Source of the DNA: Cylicocyclus nassatus | Lineage: Eukaryota; Nematoda; Chromadorea; Rhabditida; Strongylidae | Direction: 5' to 3' | DNA length: 64,000 bases | Assembly: GCA_958299035.1 (NCBI GenBank) | Contig: CATQJL010000316.1 | Location: 36,397,441 to 36,461,440, forward strand | In this document: piece by piece, positions 1-10,796 of the stretch | How positions within the stretch are numbered: the stretch's first letter is position 1 | Layout: each line of letters opens with the position of its first letter | Program-made: the position numbers and the translations under genes | Notes under the pieces: model-generated | Seen by the model: the letters and a program-made list of their open reading frames with translations, nothing else | Database searches by the model: none | What the model was told of the DNA's origin: nothing

Positions 1-606
1 ATTGTACCTATTTTAGATTACGTGGGCCACGTTTATAATGTCCGTAATAATTATTTATTTGAGAAAAACCGCGGCTTTTTGAACACGTTTTATCACGTAA
101 AATTACCGAAAATTACAAAAAGCTGATTTTTGAAGCAAATCAAACTTGGTTATGTTGCATAAATGATGTTAAATAACAAACAAGTTTGAATTCGCAAAAA
201 CTCAAAAGCTTTCATGCTTTTGCTGCAATTGCGCGTTTCATGACTTTGCTAAAAACCAAGGCCTCCGGAGAAATAATTTTTTGAAGTTAAAATCAGCAGA
301 TTAGGAGAATCTAAAAACATGAGCTTATAGCCCGAGAGTTGGTCTATTTGATACATGCTTAGTCTTTTTCGAAACTTTGTAATGAAATTTTTGAAAATTA
401 GCTCAACTTTGAGCAGGTAAAATTGACAGGTGGAGAATTTTGGCAATTATCAAAGAAAGCATACAAGACTATGGTATGAAGGTGTATCCATCAGAAAGAG
501 AATGAAAAGCTGCATCGAATGCATGTTGAAAGTCACTCAAATCTTCATTGTGCGCGGTTTTACAGTGGTTTGAAAAAACTGACAAAACTTTCGGGACAAC
601 CTAATA
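1..606 (-). mobile_element. Mariner-like non-autonomous element, truncated by the window edge
   Basis: The right end carries a mariner-type terminus, TTCGGGACAACCTAA followed by TA. The interior matches the element at 32339-33184 in inverted orientation: for example the stretch around 61-100 with CCGCGGCTTTTTG, the AAACTTGGTTATGTTGCA stretch near 145 and the GACAGGTGGAGAATTTT stretch near 425 all recur as reverse complements there. No transposase frame is visible; short frames here are incidental. The left end lies outside the window. Confidence 0.7.
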
Positions 607-670
607 TTTATTCAATCATATGTTTGCATATCATGTACCTATATGAAAATTCGCTTACAAGTACTTTTAG

Positions 671-2145
671 GCCAAAGCCTGCAAAAGATGTTCCGTTCAA
701 ACGGTTATGCCGGTGCATAAAGCTCAGCCGTAAGTTCTTACATTGAGTTTTTGGATTCATTTTCGGTGTCTGATTTCAGGCAAAAAAGAACTTTCACTGA
801 CATGGTGAGATCTGAAGAGACCTAAATTCCACATCTGGTCAAGATTGATGGTAAAGACGAACTTTATGAAGAGGATTTTACACATGGTTAATGATGTTTA
901 CGGATTATTTTCATTGACAATCACCTATTATCAACTTACAGAACTCTTTTTTGCCCGAACTGATCTAAGAATGGAAAATGCTACGGAGGAGGTAAATTTG
1001 TACCAGTGCGTGTGCAACGGTGCATTAGATCTGAACAAGGCTGCGAGATTGATACTCAGACAGAAGAACAACGGAACATTCAACCAGCAAGTTTACGATG
1101 TAGGTCAATGTTGGTTCAGAATGGTGTGCAATAGCATATATCTCGGCAGGAGTTTGTCCGATCGAGGAAGCACATAAAGTTTATCGTTTTTGTGATGAGG
1201 GACTGTTCAAACCCGACGGAAGAGATGCGTTTACATAGCATCGCAAATTTTTTGATGGTGATTTTCTCTTGCAAATTTGAACAGCATTAATAAGGAACGA
1301 GTTCAGTGTGGAATCCAGTTTTCCAAAATAGATCGTCCTACGCGCATGGTAGAGATTGAAGGAAAGGAGCAACAAAGTTTAGCCGTGGAAGAGGAGGGCC
1401 TCACTATCTCGATTCACAATTGCACTCGAGAGTGGAAGCTAGAGGGACCACCGCCATTTCTGCATGTAAGGAATAAAGAGCAATAAGAAAAACAAAACAA
1501 GTTTCAGACTAGCCTGAGTAACTTGATCGTCAACTATCAAACAAAAGCTGGCGATACCGCCTTCAAGATGTTCATGAGCTTTTACAGATACATCCTGGTA
1601 CAGGTAATCATGCCTTATAACTTGCAGAGGTTCTGGTATCAATGTCATTTTTACAGATAACGGAACCGCGAGAATCTATCCAAGAATATTCCCTGAGGCT
1701 CAATGGGAAAGGAGGCCGCAATTCAGAACTTAAAAACTTGCCGTCTAAGGTCGAAACTACACTTTTAGGTATGTATTTGATATCGAAATAGTTCAGGACT
1801 TTTGATTTTAGACTTTGGCGAAGACACAATCGGCTTTGGGCATCCAGAACTCAAAATGCCAGCCGTCAATGTCGACAGTACAAGGTGAAGCTAGGATGAA
1901 TTCTCCAAAAAGTTGTAGTTTAATTTTTTACAGTTTTTTCGCAAGTCTTGGAGAAACAAGAGAGGAAAGGGCGGAAGTATTTGAAAGGATGGCACATGAA
2001 AGGATTGTGTATAGGCGGGACCTCTTCAAAGCCCTGCAAATGGCCTTGTGAGTAAAGGAACTTTTTCCCAACGCTACATCTCATAGACCATTTGCTTAGA
2101 AGAGATATTCGCGCATACGAATATGACGTCGAAAACAATAAATGA
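671..2145 (+). CDS. Unrecognised multi-exon protein gene, 3' part (307 codons visible)
   Basis: I do not recognise this protein. Eleven exons join without a phase conflict: 671-729, 780-804, 844-886, 942-991, 1104-1228, 1285-1465, 1508-1603, 1657-1768, 1812-1884, 1934-2047 and 2100-2145, ending at TGA. Introns are 39-112 bp, nearly all 39-56, with GT..AG ends; the weakest sites are the acceptor GGTCAAG before 844 and the donor GTTTAC at 1229. The product is polar and acidic. It has a CKRC pair near its visible start, two further cysteines in WCAIAYISAGVCP, an FSKIDRPTRMVEIEG stretch and a charged, probably helical C-terminus (EERAEVFERMAHERIVYRRD). Exon 671-729 opens in frame, so further 5' exons must exist; the mariner-like repeat ending at 606 is immediately upstream. 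An alternative reading keeps 992-1103 as coding but loses the frame downstream. Reality of the gene is likely; its function is unknown. Confidence 0.62.
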
Positions 2146-2539
2146 AGGCTTTATGATGTAAGCGTTCTCTTTTATAAAAGTTTACATACAATTATGCATA
2201 TATTTTTAGAAAAAAAACGCGCAAGGCCGAATGATGACTGCTTGACTATTCGTCCATAAGTCGGTATGCGCTGCCGTCGTAAATGACGATGTGACCATTT
2301 TTGAGCTTTTTTTGGCGTTCCTTTGTTCATTATGTTTTTGAAAGAGATCTGCTGTTGTTGATTTGTTTAGCTTAGAAAAATTATTTGTTCTGTTTTCGTG
2401 TAGATAATCTTGTGTGAGCTATGATTGCTTTGGCTTGTTAATTGTTATCTCACGCATTATAACTAAGTTCGAATAAAAATTCATGTTTTGTGCCGTTGTA
2501 ACTTCTGGATAACAAAATTCAATTATCTAATTATAACAG
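2146..2539. other. Intergenic stretch after the first gene, nothing recognised
   Basis: AT-rich sequence between the stop codon at 2145 and the 21-bp tandem repeat. An AATAAA overlaps the stop codon region and another A-rich AATAAAAA occurs near 2472; either could serve as a polyadenylation signal, but this is unproven. Confidence 0.5.
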
Positions 2540-2741
2540 AGACCACGCGAGCATCCACAAAGACCGCGCGAGCATCCACAAACACCACGCGAGCATCCAC
2601 AAAGACCGCGCGAGCATCCACAAAGACCGCGCGAGCATCCGCAAAGACCGCGCAAGCATCCACAAAAACCGCGCGTGCATCCACAAAGACCGCGCGAGCA
2701 TCCACAAAGACCGCGCGAGCATCCACAAAGACCGGGTGAGC
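2540..2741. repeat. 21-bp tandem repeat, about 9.6 copies
   Basis: Unit AGACCGCGCGAGCATCCACA plus one A. Nine full units run from 2540 to 2728, followed by a partial unit that grades into the next GC-rich block. Units differ at only a few positions (for example ACACCACGC in unit 3, AAACCGCGCGTGC in unit 7). Because 21 is a multiple of three, open frames exist in several frames on both strands (such as repeats of RASTKTA); I treat these as by-products of the repeat, not as a gene. Confidence 0.95.
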
Positions 2742-2950
2742 GTACTAAGTTTGGGTTGCTGGCCGCTGAGGGCTCGCAATGACCGGGCGAACTGTCGCCG
2801 ATACCGGGCGGGGGCTCGCGTCTACCGGGCGACCCGGAAAAGTGAAATCCGCTCGCGCGGTACTTGTGACCGCTCGCCCGGAACTTTTGCCTGAGTATTT
2901 GCGGTCTAATTGTGAATAGCTGTCGCCGTGTTGCTCTACATGTCGTCGGA
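2742..2950. repeat. GC-rich block with dispersed ACCGGGCGA-like motifs
   Basis: This block follows the tandem array directly. The motif CCGGGCG or its complement CGCCCGG recurs about every 25-40 bp (near 2783, 2805, 2827 and 2874), together with GCTCGC. It may be a more decayed part of the same array or a separate small repeat. It is much richer in GC than its surroundings. Confidence 0.5.
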
Positions 2951-3156
2951 CCACTAGCATTATAACCCATGAAAGTTACCTTAAAAAATTTCGTTATCTC
3001 AAAAAAGATGAAGTCACAGTTCCATGTAGTCAACGCAATGCCGAATTGAGTGGGCCACATTCGAAAAGAAAATAACTGAAAAGCTACAAAACTTAGTTCC
3101 CACCTACCAATTCACATCGCGGGGTAGAAAAAAAACTATGCGCTCAAAGCGCTAGC

Positions 3157-3678
3157 ATGCATAGCGACATTTTCAAGAGTGATCTATCTACCATGAAGCG
3201 TGCGCATTTCTGCTGCTTCCGAAAAGATTTATCTGACCTGCTTAGGACTACAACCACACAGACTTTTCTGCTTGACTATACCGCTTCCACAGTTGTCTTC
3301 TCAAAATGCCGAAGTGGCATAAAAACCATGTGCATTGATGAAGTAAAGCTCGGCAGAAAAGCGACTATCACCGAAACTGTATTCAAAGTGCCGTGTACCT
3401 TGTGTAGCCCGCTTTCAATTCCCGCATATACTGGAGTATATTGGTTTGTTGCAATCATAATGTGTAGCATTCGTTGGAGTGGTTGCAGAATCTACAAAAA
3501 TAGAATCTCGCTAATTCAAAATTTGCCCTTTGATTCGTTTATAATTGTGATTCAAGCGAATTTCGTATCAAAATTGTTAGCCAATCCCACCATGCTATTC
3601 ATGCAGTTGCAGCAGTGGAATCCGGCCAAAATTATTTTGCGGATTTGCGGTAATGGGATGCGAGATTGCGGGATTTGA
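3157..3678 (+). other. Uncharacterised 173-codon open frame, probably not a gene
   Basis: A long frame for AT-rich DNA, with eight or more cysteines and a hydrophobic stretch near residues 115-127, but no family I recognise, no clear splice sites and no signal peptide. Its last 25 codons run into the left arm of the foldback element at 3604-4070, which argues against a conserved host protein. It could be a terminal remnant of a mobile element or a chance frame. Confidence 0.15.
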
Positions 3679-4070
3679 TTACAACTTCTTCTACAACAAC
3701 TTTATTTGGAATCTGCAAGAAGATTTGGCTTTAGCTTGATGAGACGATTCTCATAGTATACAGAATGCCCGCAGCCTATGGTGATAAAGTAGCATATGAT
3801 ACTACTTTGTTATTTTCAAATTCCTTTCATATGAGCAACAATACATGTTGATAATCTCATAATGCATGCCAATACAATACAATGCACCATCGAAAAGGGT
3901 CATGATGTATACTAAAAGATTCGTCTCATCGAACTGAAGTCAAATCCATTTGCAAATTCCACATAAAGAAGTTGTGAAGAAGTGTTTTAGAAGAAGTTAT
4001 GACTAAATCCCGCAAGTCCCACAAATCCCGCAAACCGCGCAATTTTGGCCGGATTCCACCGCTACAACTG
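3604..4070. mobile_element. Foldback (long inverted repeat) element
   Basis: The left arm begins CAGTTGCAGCAGTGGAATCC and the right arm ends GGATTCCACCGCTACAACTG; both continue inward through GGCCAAAATT / AATTTTGGCC, a GCGGGATTT / AAATCCCGC block and an ACTTCTTC / GAAGAAGT block. The arms together make up most of about 470 bp. No coding capacity is visible. It is presumably a MITE-like DNA transposon derivative. Confidence 0.75.
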
Positions 4071-4865
4071 TAGTTTCAGTAATCTTCGCAAATTTGCTAC
4101 TGTTAACTTTGTTCGCTTCACCAGTCATTGCCTTCATTTTGATCTTACTTTACGGATGTTTACTTGTTGAATTTGTGGCAAGTGATTGTGTGTGCCGATT
4201 GAAAACACACAATGGTGAGCAAAGTCGAATTTTTACCAACCAGAAATCTTGGAACTAAATTGCAAACTGCAACTGTACCACTGTTATGGTAGTTATGGTA
4301 GCGTATCAGAATCTACATCACAGTAGATGTCTGAATCTGCAAACGGATTTATACCTTCCAAAGCACCACCTCAGGTGCGAAAACATCTGCCAATACTCTG
4401 TTGAAACATTTTTTGCCGTTACATGACATCAATTTACAAAGATTAACAGAGTCGATTACACCATAACTTTGTGAACAGTAAGCTCTTCTGAAAAAAACAA
4501 GAAAAGAATTTTTTGAATTGTGTTTCGGACTAGTACGAAAATTGTCAAAGAATTTCCGCAGTACCTTTTGTAGATTCAGGATCGGCTCCAACGCGGTACA
4601 TTCGATATAGCTGGTTCTCGGTAGATTTTTTTAACGAGCTGATGACCAAAGCTGAAGCTCGTAGCTTTTGCAAACCCACAATATAGCTCCGTTTTTATCA
4701 AAAGCTAGTTGGTAACCATGCATGCGCAAATAAGCTGATGACATTTTTTCAAAGTTAGCGAAGAATGCCGTTTTTAATGATTTTACGAGCACGTCTGCAT
4801 TAAAGTATTCTGAGTTCAGTCACGTTCATCAAGCACGTATTCGAGATATATAGCAGTGGCTGTGA
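4071..4865. other. No gene recognised
   Basis: AT-rich sequence with only short, uncorroborated open frames. I see no repeat shared with the rest of the window and no exon-like GT..AG structure that can be joined in frame. Confidence 0.4.
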
Positions 4866-5919
4866 TTCTTAGGCCTAAGGCATACCTCATCGTGACATCG
4901 TCGTCACGACTTTTGGTCGCTGCGAATCGGCTTCCCGGGCGACCTTTCACTGCGTGAAAATCGCTCATCGCTTGAACTCCCGACATATCTAAAGCGATTC
5001 CGTAGACATTCACACACGACATCGCATTATACGCACTTTTGGAAAATTTGCGTTAGTTTGTCTGAAATGCATTTATTCAGGAAACTTTGTACAAATACGT
5101 CATATGCTTTCAAAGAACATTATAGCAAACGAGCAATGATATGGATTCAACCTCGTCTTCGTATTTACCAAGTTTTTGTACCGGCGCAAGTTAATATCTG
5201 CGATGAAATTGATTACAATTCATAAAGTTTTGAGTTCACTCCTTCAGTCAACGACGGTAGGCATATGTTAGCTTCGTAACAGAAAGACCATGCTTTTGGC
5301 CCCGTAAAAAATTTGGACAGGCATATTTTAACAATGAATGCTGCGCGAGCTCTTGTCTGCCGATCTGCGAACGATTATGCATATAGGTTTAGGCAACCGA
5401 GATTGTACATTTATTCTAATTCAGAAATTATAGCGAGAACATTCGAGACTTGATCACCATTCACATGTTATTAATAAAAAAGAACAGGATAACATAAAAT
5501 GCATTGCGAGGGAGTAGATGCTAACACAGTGGGTGATGTGACATATGGGAAGCATTCCATACTATATACTTCGTATGTGTTGTTTTCAAGGATTTATAGT
5601 ATGGAATGTTAGATAACCTACCTTCTCCCATGCAGAGAGGAAGCGCTTGTGTGAGATGGAATAGTTCTAATGAGATTCGAATTTGCAAAAAATGTGGGGC
5701 AGCACCAGCGACGCGACATCGCTCAATTCGATATCGCGAAGATATCGTTGGCGAAAGTTTGCCCGTCCAAAAATAGCCCGCGATTCGTCGCGGCGTCAAT
5801 CTAAAAACACGGCGCGACCACACAGTTGAGCGCGCCGGCGCGGCGGACCCGGATCTTATGTCCGACATGGAAATTGCGCAGCGACCGGAATCGCAGGAGG
5901 TATGCCTTAGGCCTTAGAA
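4866..5919. mobile_element. Element bounded by inverted repeats about 1.05 kb apart
   Basis: The left end TTCTTAGGCCTAAGGCATAC is matched in inverted orientation by GTATGCCTTAGGCCTTAGAA at 5900-5919. The similarity continues inward more weakly (a GCAGCGACC block beside each end). The interior includes a GC-rich segment (5690-5880) and a partly palindromic segment at 5549-5610 (CATTCCATACTATA twice, inverted). There is no recognisable transposase, so the element is non-autonomous or degraded. Confidence 0.55.
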
Positions 5920-8813
5920 TATACTTATTTAAACAATTTACTTTTTTCTGGTGCGCTCCTCTGTGCTGCGAATCAACACGCATTTCAATAAGCTCACTGT
6001 ATACATCATGCACTAAAGCTGTCAAAAGAAATAAGGGGAAGCTCTGCTTACCTCTGCGTAGTTTGAAAACACTGAGCGATATTAGGTTAAGCCAATTTCA
6101 GTTTTAGAAAACTTCCTCAGCAATAACATTTCGTGCTACTTCTGCATGCATCCTTACACAACAGCCATCATCAGTTCAACACACGAAAAGAATTTCGCCG
6201 CATTTTTGCAGAATACCAGGTTGCCGCATAAATTTTCTTCCTTTTCTAAATTCAAACGAGATACTACATATCCTTTAAAAAGCAAACTTGGACAAAAATT
6301 CCACCTTTTTGCCCAAACAAGCCTTCGAATATGGTACTACGTTTGCAAAAAAAAATTTTTTTCTTGGCCACTATTCAACAAAAAATTACCATGGCATGTT
6401 TTCCGTGACATCAGCGACCAAATACAGGTGCTCTGATGTAACTTATTAAGGCAATGTGAAATATGTTAGGTTGGTGCAAAAATAATGTCCGTTTTGCAAA
6501 GTTCCACTTTGGAAAGCTATAACTTTGCCCAGTCTTCGTGTTTTTCGATGTAGTTGAAATCATCACAAGCACTAAGCCTTTCGTATCTTATCGCGTACCT
6601 GCTCATGATGGTATCGCGAACGGAAAGAAGGCTATAGGTAAAAAACGCAAGCTTTTCTTTCAAAGATCTTGTATTTGAAAGATTACTACTCCCTTCAAAT
6701 TTTATTCTCAAGGCTCCTAATTAGCTTAACTTGTAGCTTATACTAGTGTGTATGAAAGAGATTTTAATTAAAGGGCTTGAGCTTTTATGTGATGAACCTG
6801 AAACTCCCAATTTGAGCCTCGATGTAAGCGCTTAAATCAGGATCAAGTAAGAGGCGAGATTGACAACCAGTAAAACACCTTTTTTTGTCGTCTCTCCTAG
6901 ATGCCTTCTCATACTGCACAAAATTACACTTTGGCACATACTAGAGTCTCTTAGAAGGTTGTGAGTTTGGAATGGCGACGTACAAGGATTGCGCACAACG
7001 AAGGACGACAGTTTACATCAAAGGCATCTAGTCTCTTATGTCACCAGGCTATGTGAACTAAGCTATGCCAGTAGCACGTCAGTATGCTTTATAAAAATTG
7101 TTTTTACTGAAATTACAGTAAAAATTAACGTTTTATTCTGAATTTTAAGGCCGCAGCTTGTTGTAATTTTTGTGTGATAATGGCATGTTAAATAGTTCTG
7201 CTTTATAACATATGGGCCTTCCCAGTTCATCGCCGCGGCATGGTATAAAAATAGTACATAATCCACCGTAGATCCAGACTCAACGCTATCGCTAAATACC
7301 CCAGAAGACAAACACGAAACGCTTCAACACACACGTCAAGAGGCAATTGGATGTGATAGCAAATATCATATATTTCTGCACATGTGAATAGTTATCCGTA
7401 ATACATGCAATAACTAAGATTTTTCGCTGCTGCAATTTCTAAGAATTCTTTGAATCATTATTTTTGATCTAAAGCAAAGCCTGGAAAATAGACATTCTAC
7501 CTTTCAAAGCAGAATAGTCTATGTAGAAATAGAAAGTTAGCTTGGGAGGTAGTCCTGTGCGTGCTCGGCAGCATCGCAGCTAAAAGTACATTTGAATCTT
7601 TCTTTGAATATGATTAAGAAGTACGAGCTTCAATCCAGCAAACTCTGATTGTGAGAGGTGAAGCTGCAGAATGTTCAAACGTGAAGATCTGCATAAACTG
7701 TTGCCCTGCATTGAGCTAATTTTTTAACAAGACACTCTTTTACAGAATAATTCAAATTACAAGGACAAAAATAAGTTTATTCTTATGACTACATCGACAA
7801 AGAGCGCGAAATCTTCATAAAAACAAGCATTCGATTGAATATATACACAATATTAGCACTTCTGGCAAAACACTCGCTCAAAAAGGCACGCTGAGTAACA
7901 CGTCTTTGGAAGAAAGGCAAACAAACAAAAACAGCAGGAATCGTAAAGTTTGTAAAGCAGCAGATGATTAACAGCGAATTGATATCGATGTCGAGATAAC
8001 TATGGTGAAGGAGTGTCAATATCAATTTTTCAGGCAAAGCCCAGAGATATATCGGGTAAAGCAGAATGAGTATATAACAGATGAGCATAAAATGCTCTGA
8101 GCATTTAGACACCCTGTAAAAGAAAAAACAAAGTAAAGAGTCGCAAAAATCTAAGGTAAGCTTGCTCAAGCATCCACAGCACGTACTTTCATGGACAGAT
8201 GAGCAGGCTTTCTTTCCAGTGTGCTGTGACTTGACACATGTGAAAGGCTGTATGACGGTCGACGTATGTTTGACGATGATCTGCAATATGCAATCCATAT
8301 TGGTATAAAAATATTGAACTTATCCCTAGTATCTGCAACGGAATACGAGCTATACTCAGTACCAGTTGATGCTGAATAAGCATGTATGATGATTGGCTTT
8401 GACAATATGGCCCTGTTCCGCATTTCGAGTTTAAACTGTATGGGATTTTAGTTATGTACTAAAGTAGACTATCCAATAAGCACTACCGTTGACACCAAGA
8501 AAGTACATTAAGCGAGAGTAGGGTCTGGAATTTTAGATGGAATAGGATATGGTGGCTCAGCTACCGTAAGCACTCATCACTTACTCACATCATCCTCTGC
8601 CGTGGCAGTTTGATGTGGCATGTATAGGCTATAGCATTTTTGAACGGTGATTTCAATTCTGCATTTCGTTTTTGCGGAATCTCTTTTGAAAGGAGTAATG
8701 GATGCTTGAAAACCTCGTTTTGGGCGCTTTTCAAGTTTAAAGACATGCGATTTAGGTCAATAGTGCAGTAATACACGGTTAGCGTTCTTCTGCATTAGAG
8801 GCTGAGTTTAATA
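5920..8813. other. 2.9 kb without a recognised gene
   Basis: Only short frames. A single mariner-like terminus (TTAGGTTGGTGCAAAAATAA, 6466-6485) has no partner that I can find. A minus-strand frame at 7789-8298 has two hydrophobic segments in its C-terminal half and an AATAAA about 15-20 bp beyond its stop, but I could not join it in frame to upstream exons; see rejected items. Confidence 0.4.
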
Positions 8814-9588
8814 TTAGGTTGGCACATAAGTTTTGCAACTTTTCCCGTAACTTTTTTCCTATTTTATGTAGCAATCTCCTTTTGTGGCACCATGTAGATC
8901 GTGATGTAAGCTGCAAGTCTGCACAAACCGTTTGATTTTTGATAACGCAGTACAAAAATTCTAAGCATTTTTTGAAAACTGCTGAAAATAGAGGTTTCAC
9001 GACTTTTTGGCAAACATGAAGCCCTGCGAAACCTGATTCAAACATATGAAAAATCAATTATAGGCAGCATGTAGCTGGAAGTTGGCACATTGGAATCAGT
9101 GAAAAAGAAATGAAATTTGAACACAAATCAAGGTGTGGCGCCTTTGAGAAGTTGAACAAGTCAAATGCGTCAAGTTGTGAAGGCAAATTGTCAATAACTA
9201 AGCTGCGAAAAGTCAGAATTCGCTATAACTTTGCACTATAGGGTAATCCAATGCGGTAAACACAAATATCATATTCATTTGTCGCTAGAATGCAATTCAT
9301 CTTTTGATCTCACAAACGAGGTCTTTCCATGCAAAACGGATCTCATTTTTGTGATCATCATGTCAAATAAGCCCTATAGGCCAAGTTCCAGCAAGATCTG
9401 ATGCATTCTAAAATTTTTCCCATAGTACCGTAAACCTACCGTAATCCTCACGTAAGATGGTAAAATTCAGCAAAAATGTGTGCATTGGAAGCTTACATCA
9501 TATTCCTTACACTGCCAAAAAATGAATGCGCTACGTTCAAATAGACAAAAGTTATATAAAAAGTTGCATTACTTATGTGCCAACCTAA
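8814..9588. mobile_element. Mariner-like non-autonomous element with TA target duplication
   Basis: The termini are TTAGGTTGGCACATAAGTTT at the left and its near-complement ACTTATGTGCCAACCTAA at the right, about 25 bp of terminal inverted repeat including AAGTTGCA/TGCAACTT. TA flanks both sides (8812-8813 and 9589-9590). The 775-bp body has no transposase-like frame, so movement would need an enzyme supplied elsewhere. Confidence 0.85.
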
Positions 9589-10333
9589 TAGTTCGAATAC
9601 GGTGGAGAGGCTCTTATCACATGCAGCTGTGCCAATAAAATCCTTCTAGTTCAAATATGCTGAATATTGCTGTGAGTGTCTGCAGACGGTTTCGTATGTA
9701 TCTAACTCACTGAAAATGCAAAAGTGTTCGCTTTCTACCAGATTCAAATCATTGATCTCTCGCCTCGATGTGGACGCACTAGTCACCACACCACTGCACC
9801 ACCAACGTAAATATCAGCGTCCTCAAACTTAGGGAAGCATTCAAAAGGGGGCTTTTCATGCTTTCATAACTCCAAAAGAGTGATCCGCAGCAGTTTAATG
9901 CAGATTCAAAAACAGCGTTCGAAAGTGCTTTAGCCAATATGCATCTCATATCAAATGGCCGCGACCTTTGGAAGTACTCCCCTTGTTAGTTTCTCACAGG
10001 GGTCGGCAGCAGGATAGCAAACGTACCTACAGAAAACGAATTCCCCCTTGACACAACGATTTTCACATTTTCTTCTTGTGTTCCTATTGCACGCACTGCG
10101 CTGTTTAATTAGGGTGCATTCCACTTAGCAAGAACAGCGGAACGAAAGTGAAAGGGATGAAATCATTTGAATTTATAAAAAAAACAGATGTAGAACGGAC
10201 TAAGGTAAGGACCATCTATGTGAAAAGTTTTGCCACCATTGAGGCAATGTTGCTGTGGCAATTGCATTTTTGCGTATATAAAAGTCAGTATATGTGTATT
10301 TCCAATAAGTAAGAGCGTTATTAAAATCTTTCT
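9589..10333. other. No gene recognised
   Basis: AT-rich stretch between two mobile elements with no frame or repeat I can support. Confidence 0.4.
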
Positions 10334-10796
10334 AGCAAGGGAAGGAATATTAGTCCAGGTGAGCCTTTTGATATAAAATGAGCACTGCTTCTAAGAGTAT
10401 GAAACGCTGATTCCAACTCTGCCTTCCCTATCTGCTGCGGATCTCTGAATGATGAGTCATGAAGGCTTTTGTGAGCAACGATTTGAACATGCAACCAGGA
10501 TGAAATCAGTCGTAATATCTCTCCCGGGCGTGAAATGATTGTCAGGTTAGTCTGTGCGATAAACATCCTTGAATGGGACATGACCACTCAACGCCGCCTC
10601 GTTAAAAAACTAAGAAAAGTTAACGGCTGACTTAACATTGACCATGCAAAGAAATTGGTTTCCACAAAATTCTTCATAACTCCTTACTCAGTAACCGCAG
10701 CAGGTAAGAAGGGTAGCTATGGAATCAGTGTTTCATACCCGTCGATGCAATATCTCATACTGAAAGGACACTTCGACTAACCTTCCTTCCCCTTGT
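10334..10796. mobile_element. Foldback element of the ACAAGGGAA-terminus family
   Basis: The left end is close to GCAAGGGAAGG and the right end CCTTCCCCTTGT. Inner arms pair: GAAACGCTGATTCCA near 10404 with TGGAATCAGTGTTTC near 10719, and CTGCTGCGG with CCGCAGCAG. The same architecture and inner words are found at 55473-55938, 59568-60245 and 61372-61826, which makes this a dispersed family. Confidence 0.7.

Noticed and set aside
1023..1100. Open reading through LNKAARLILRQKNNGTF as an exon of the first gene
   Set aside because: Including it as coding puts the following exon (VNVGSEWCAIAY) out of frame, whereas a single 112-bp intron 992-1103 keeps the whole chain in frame.
2488..3060. Long frames on both strands through the 21-bp repeat
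   Set aside because: The repeat unit is a multiple of three and lacks stops in several frames, so these frames are by-products of the array.
6466..6500. A mariner-like end TTAGGTTGGTGCAAAAATAA as a complete element
   Set aside because: No inverted partner was found within several kilobases and the left flank is TG rather than TA, so only a solo or decayed terminus can be claimed.
7789..8298. Minus-strand 169-codon frame with two hydrophobic stretches, reminiscent of the last helices of a nematode serpentine receptor
   Set aside because: The hydrophobic frame could not be joined in phase to the upstream exon-like segment through the GTACGT donor and TTTTACAG acceptor; the phase-compatible readings stop immediately. 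Hydrophobic frames arise easily in AT-rich DNA. An AATAAA beyond the stop is not enough.
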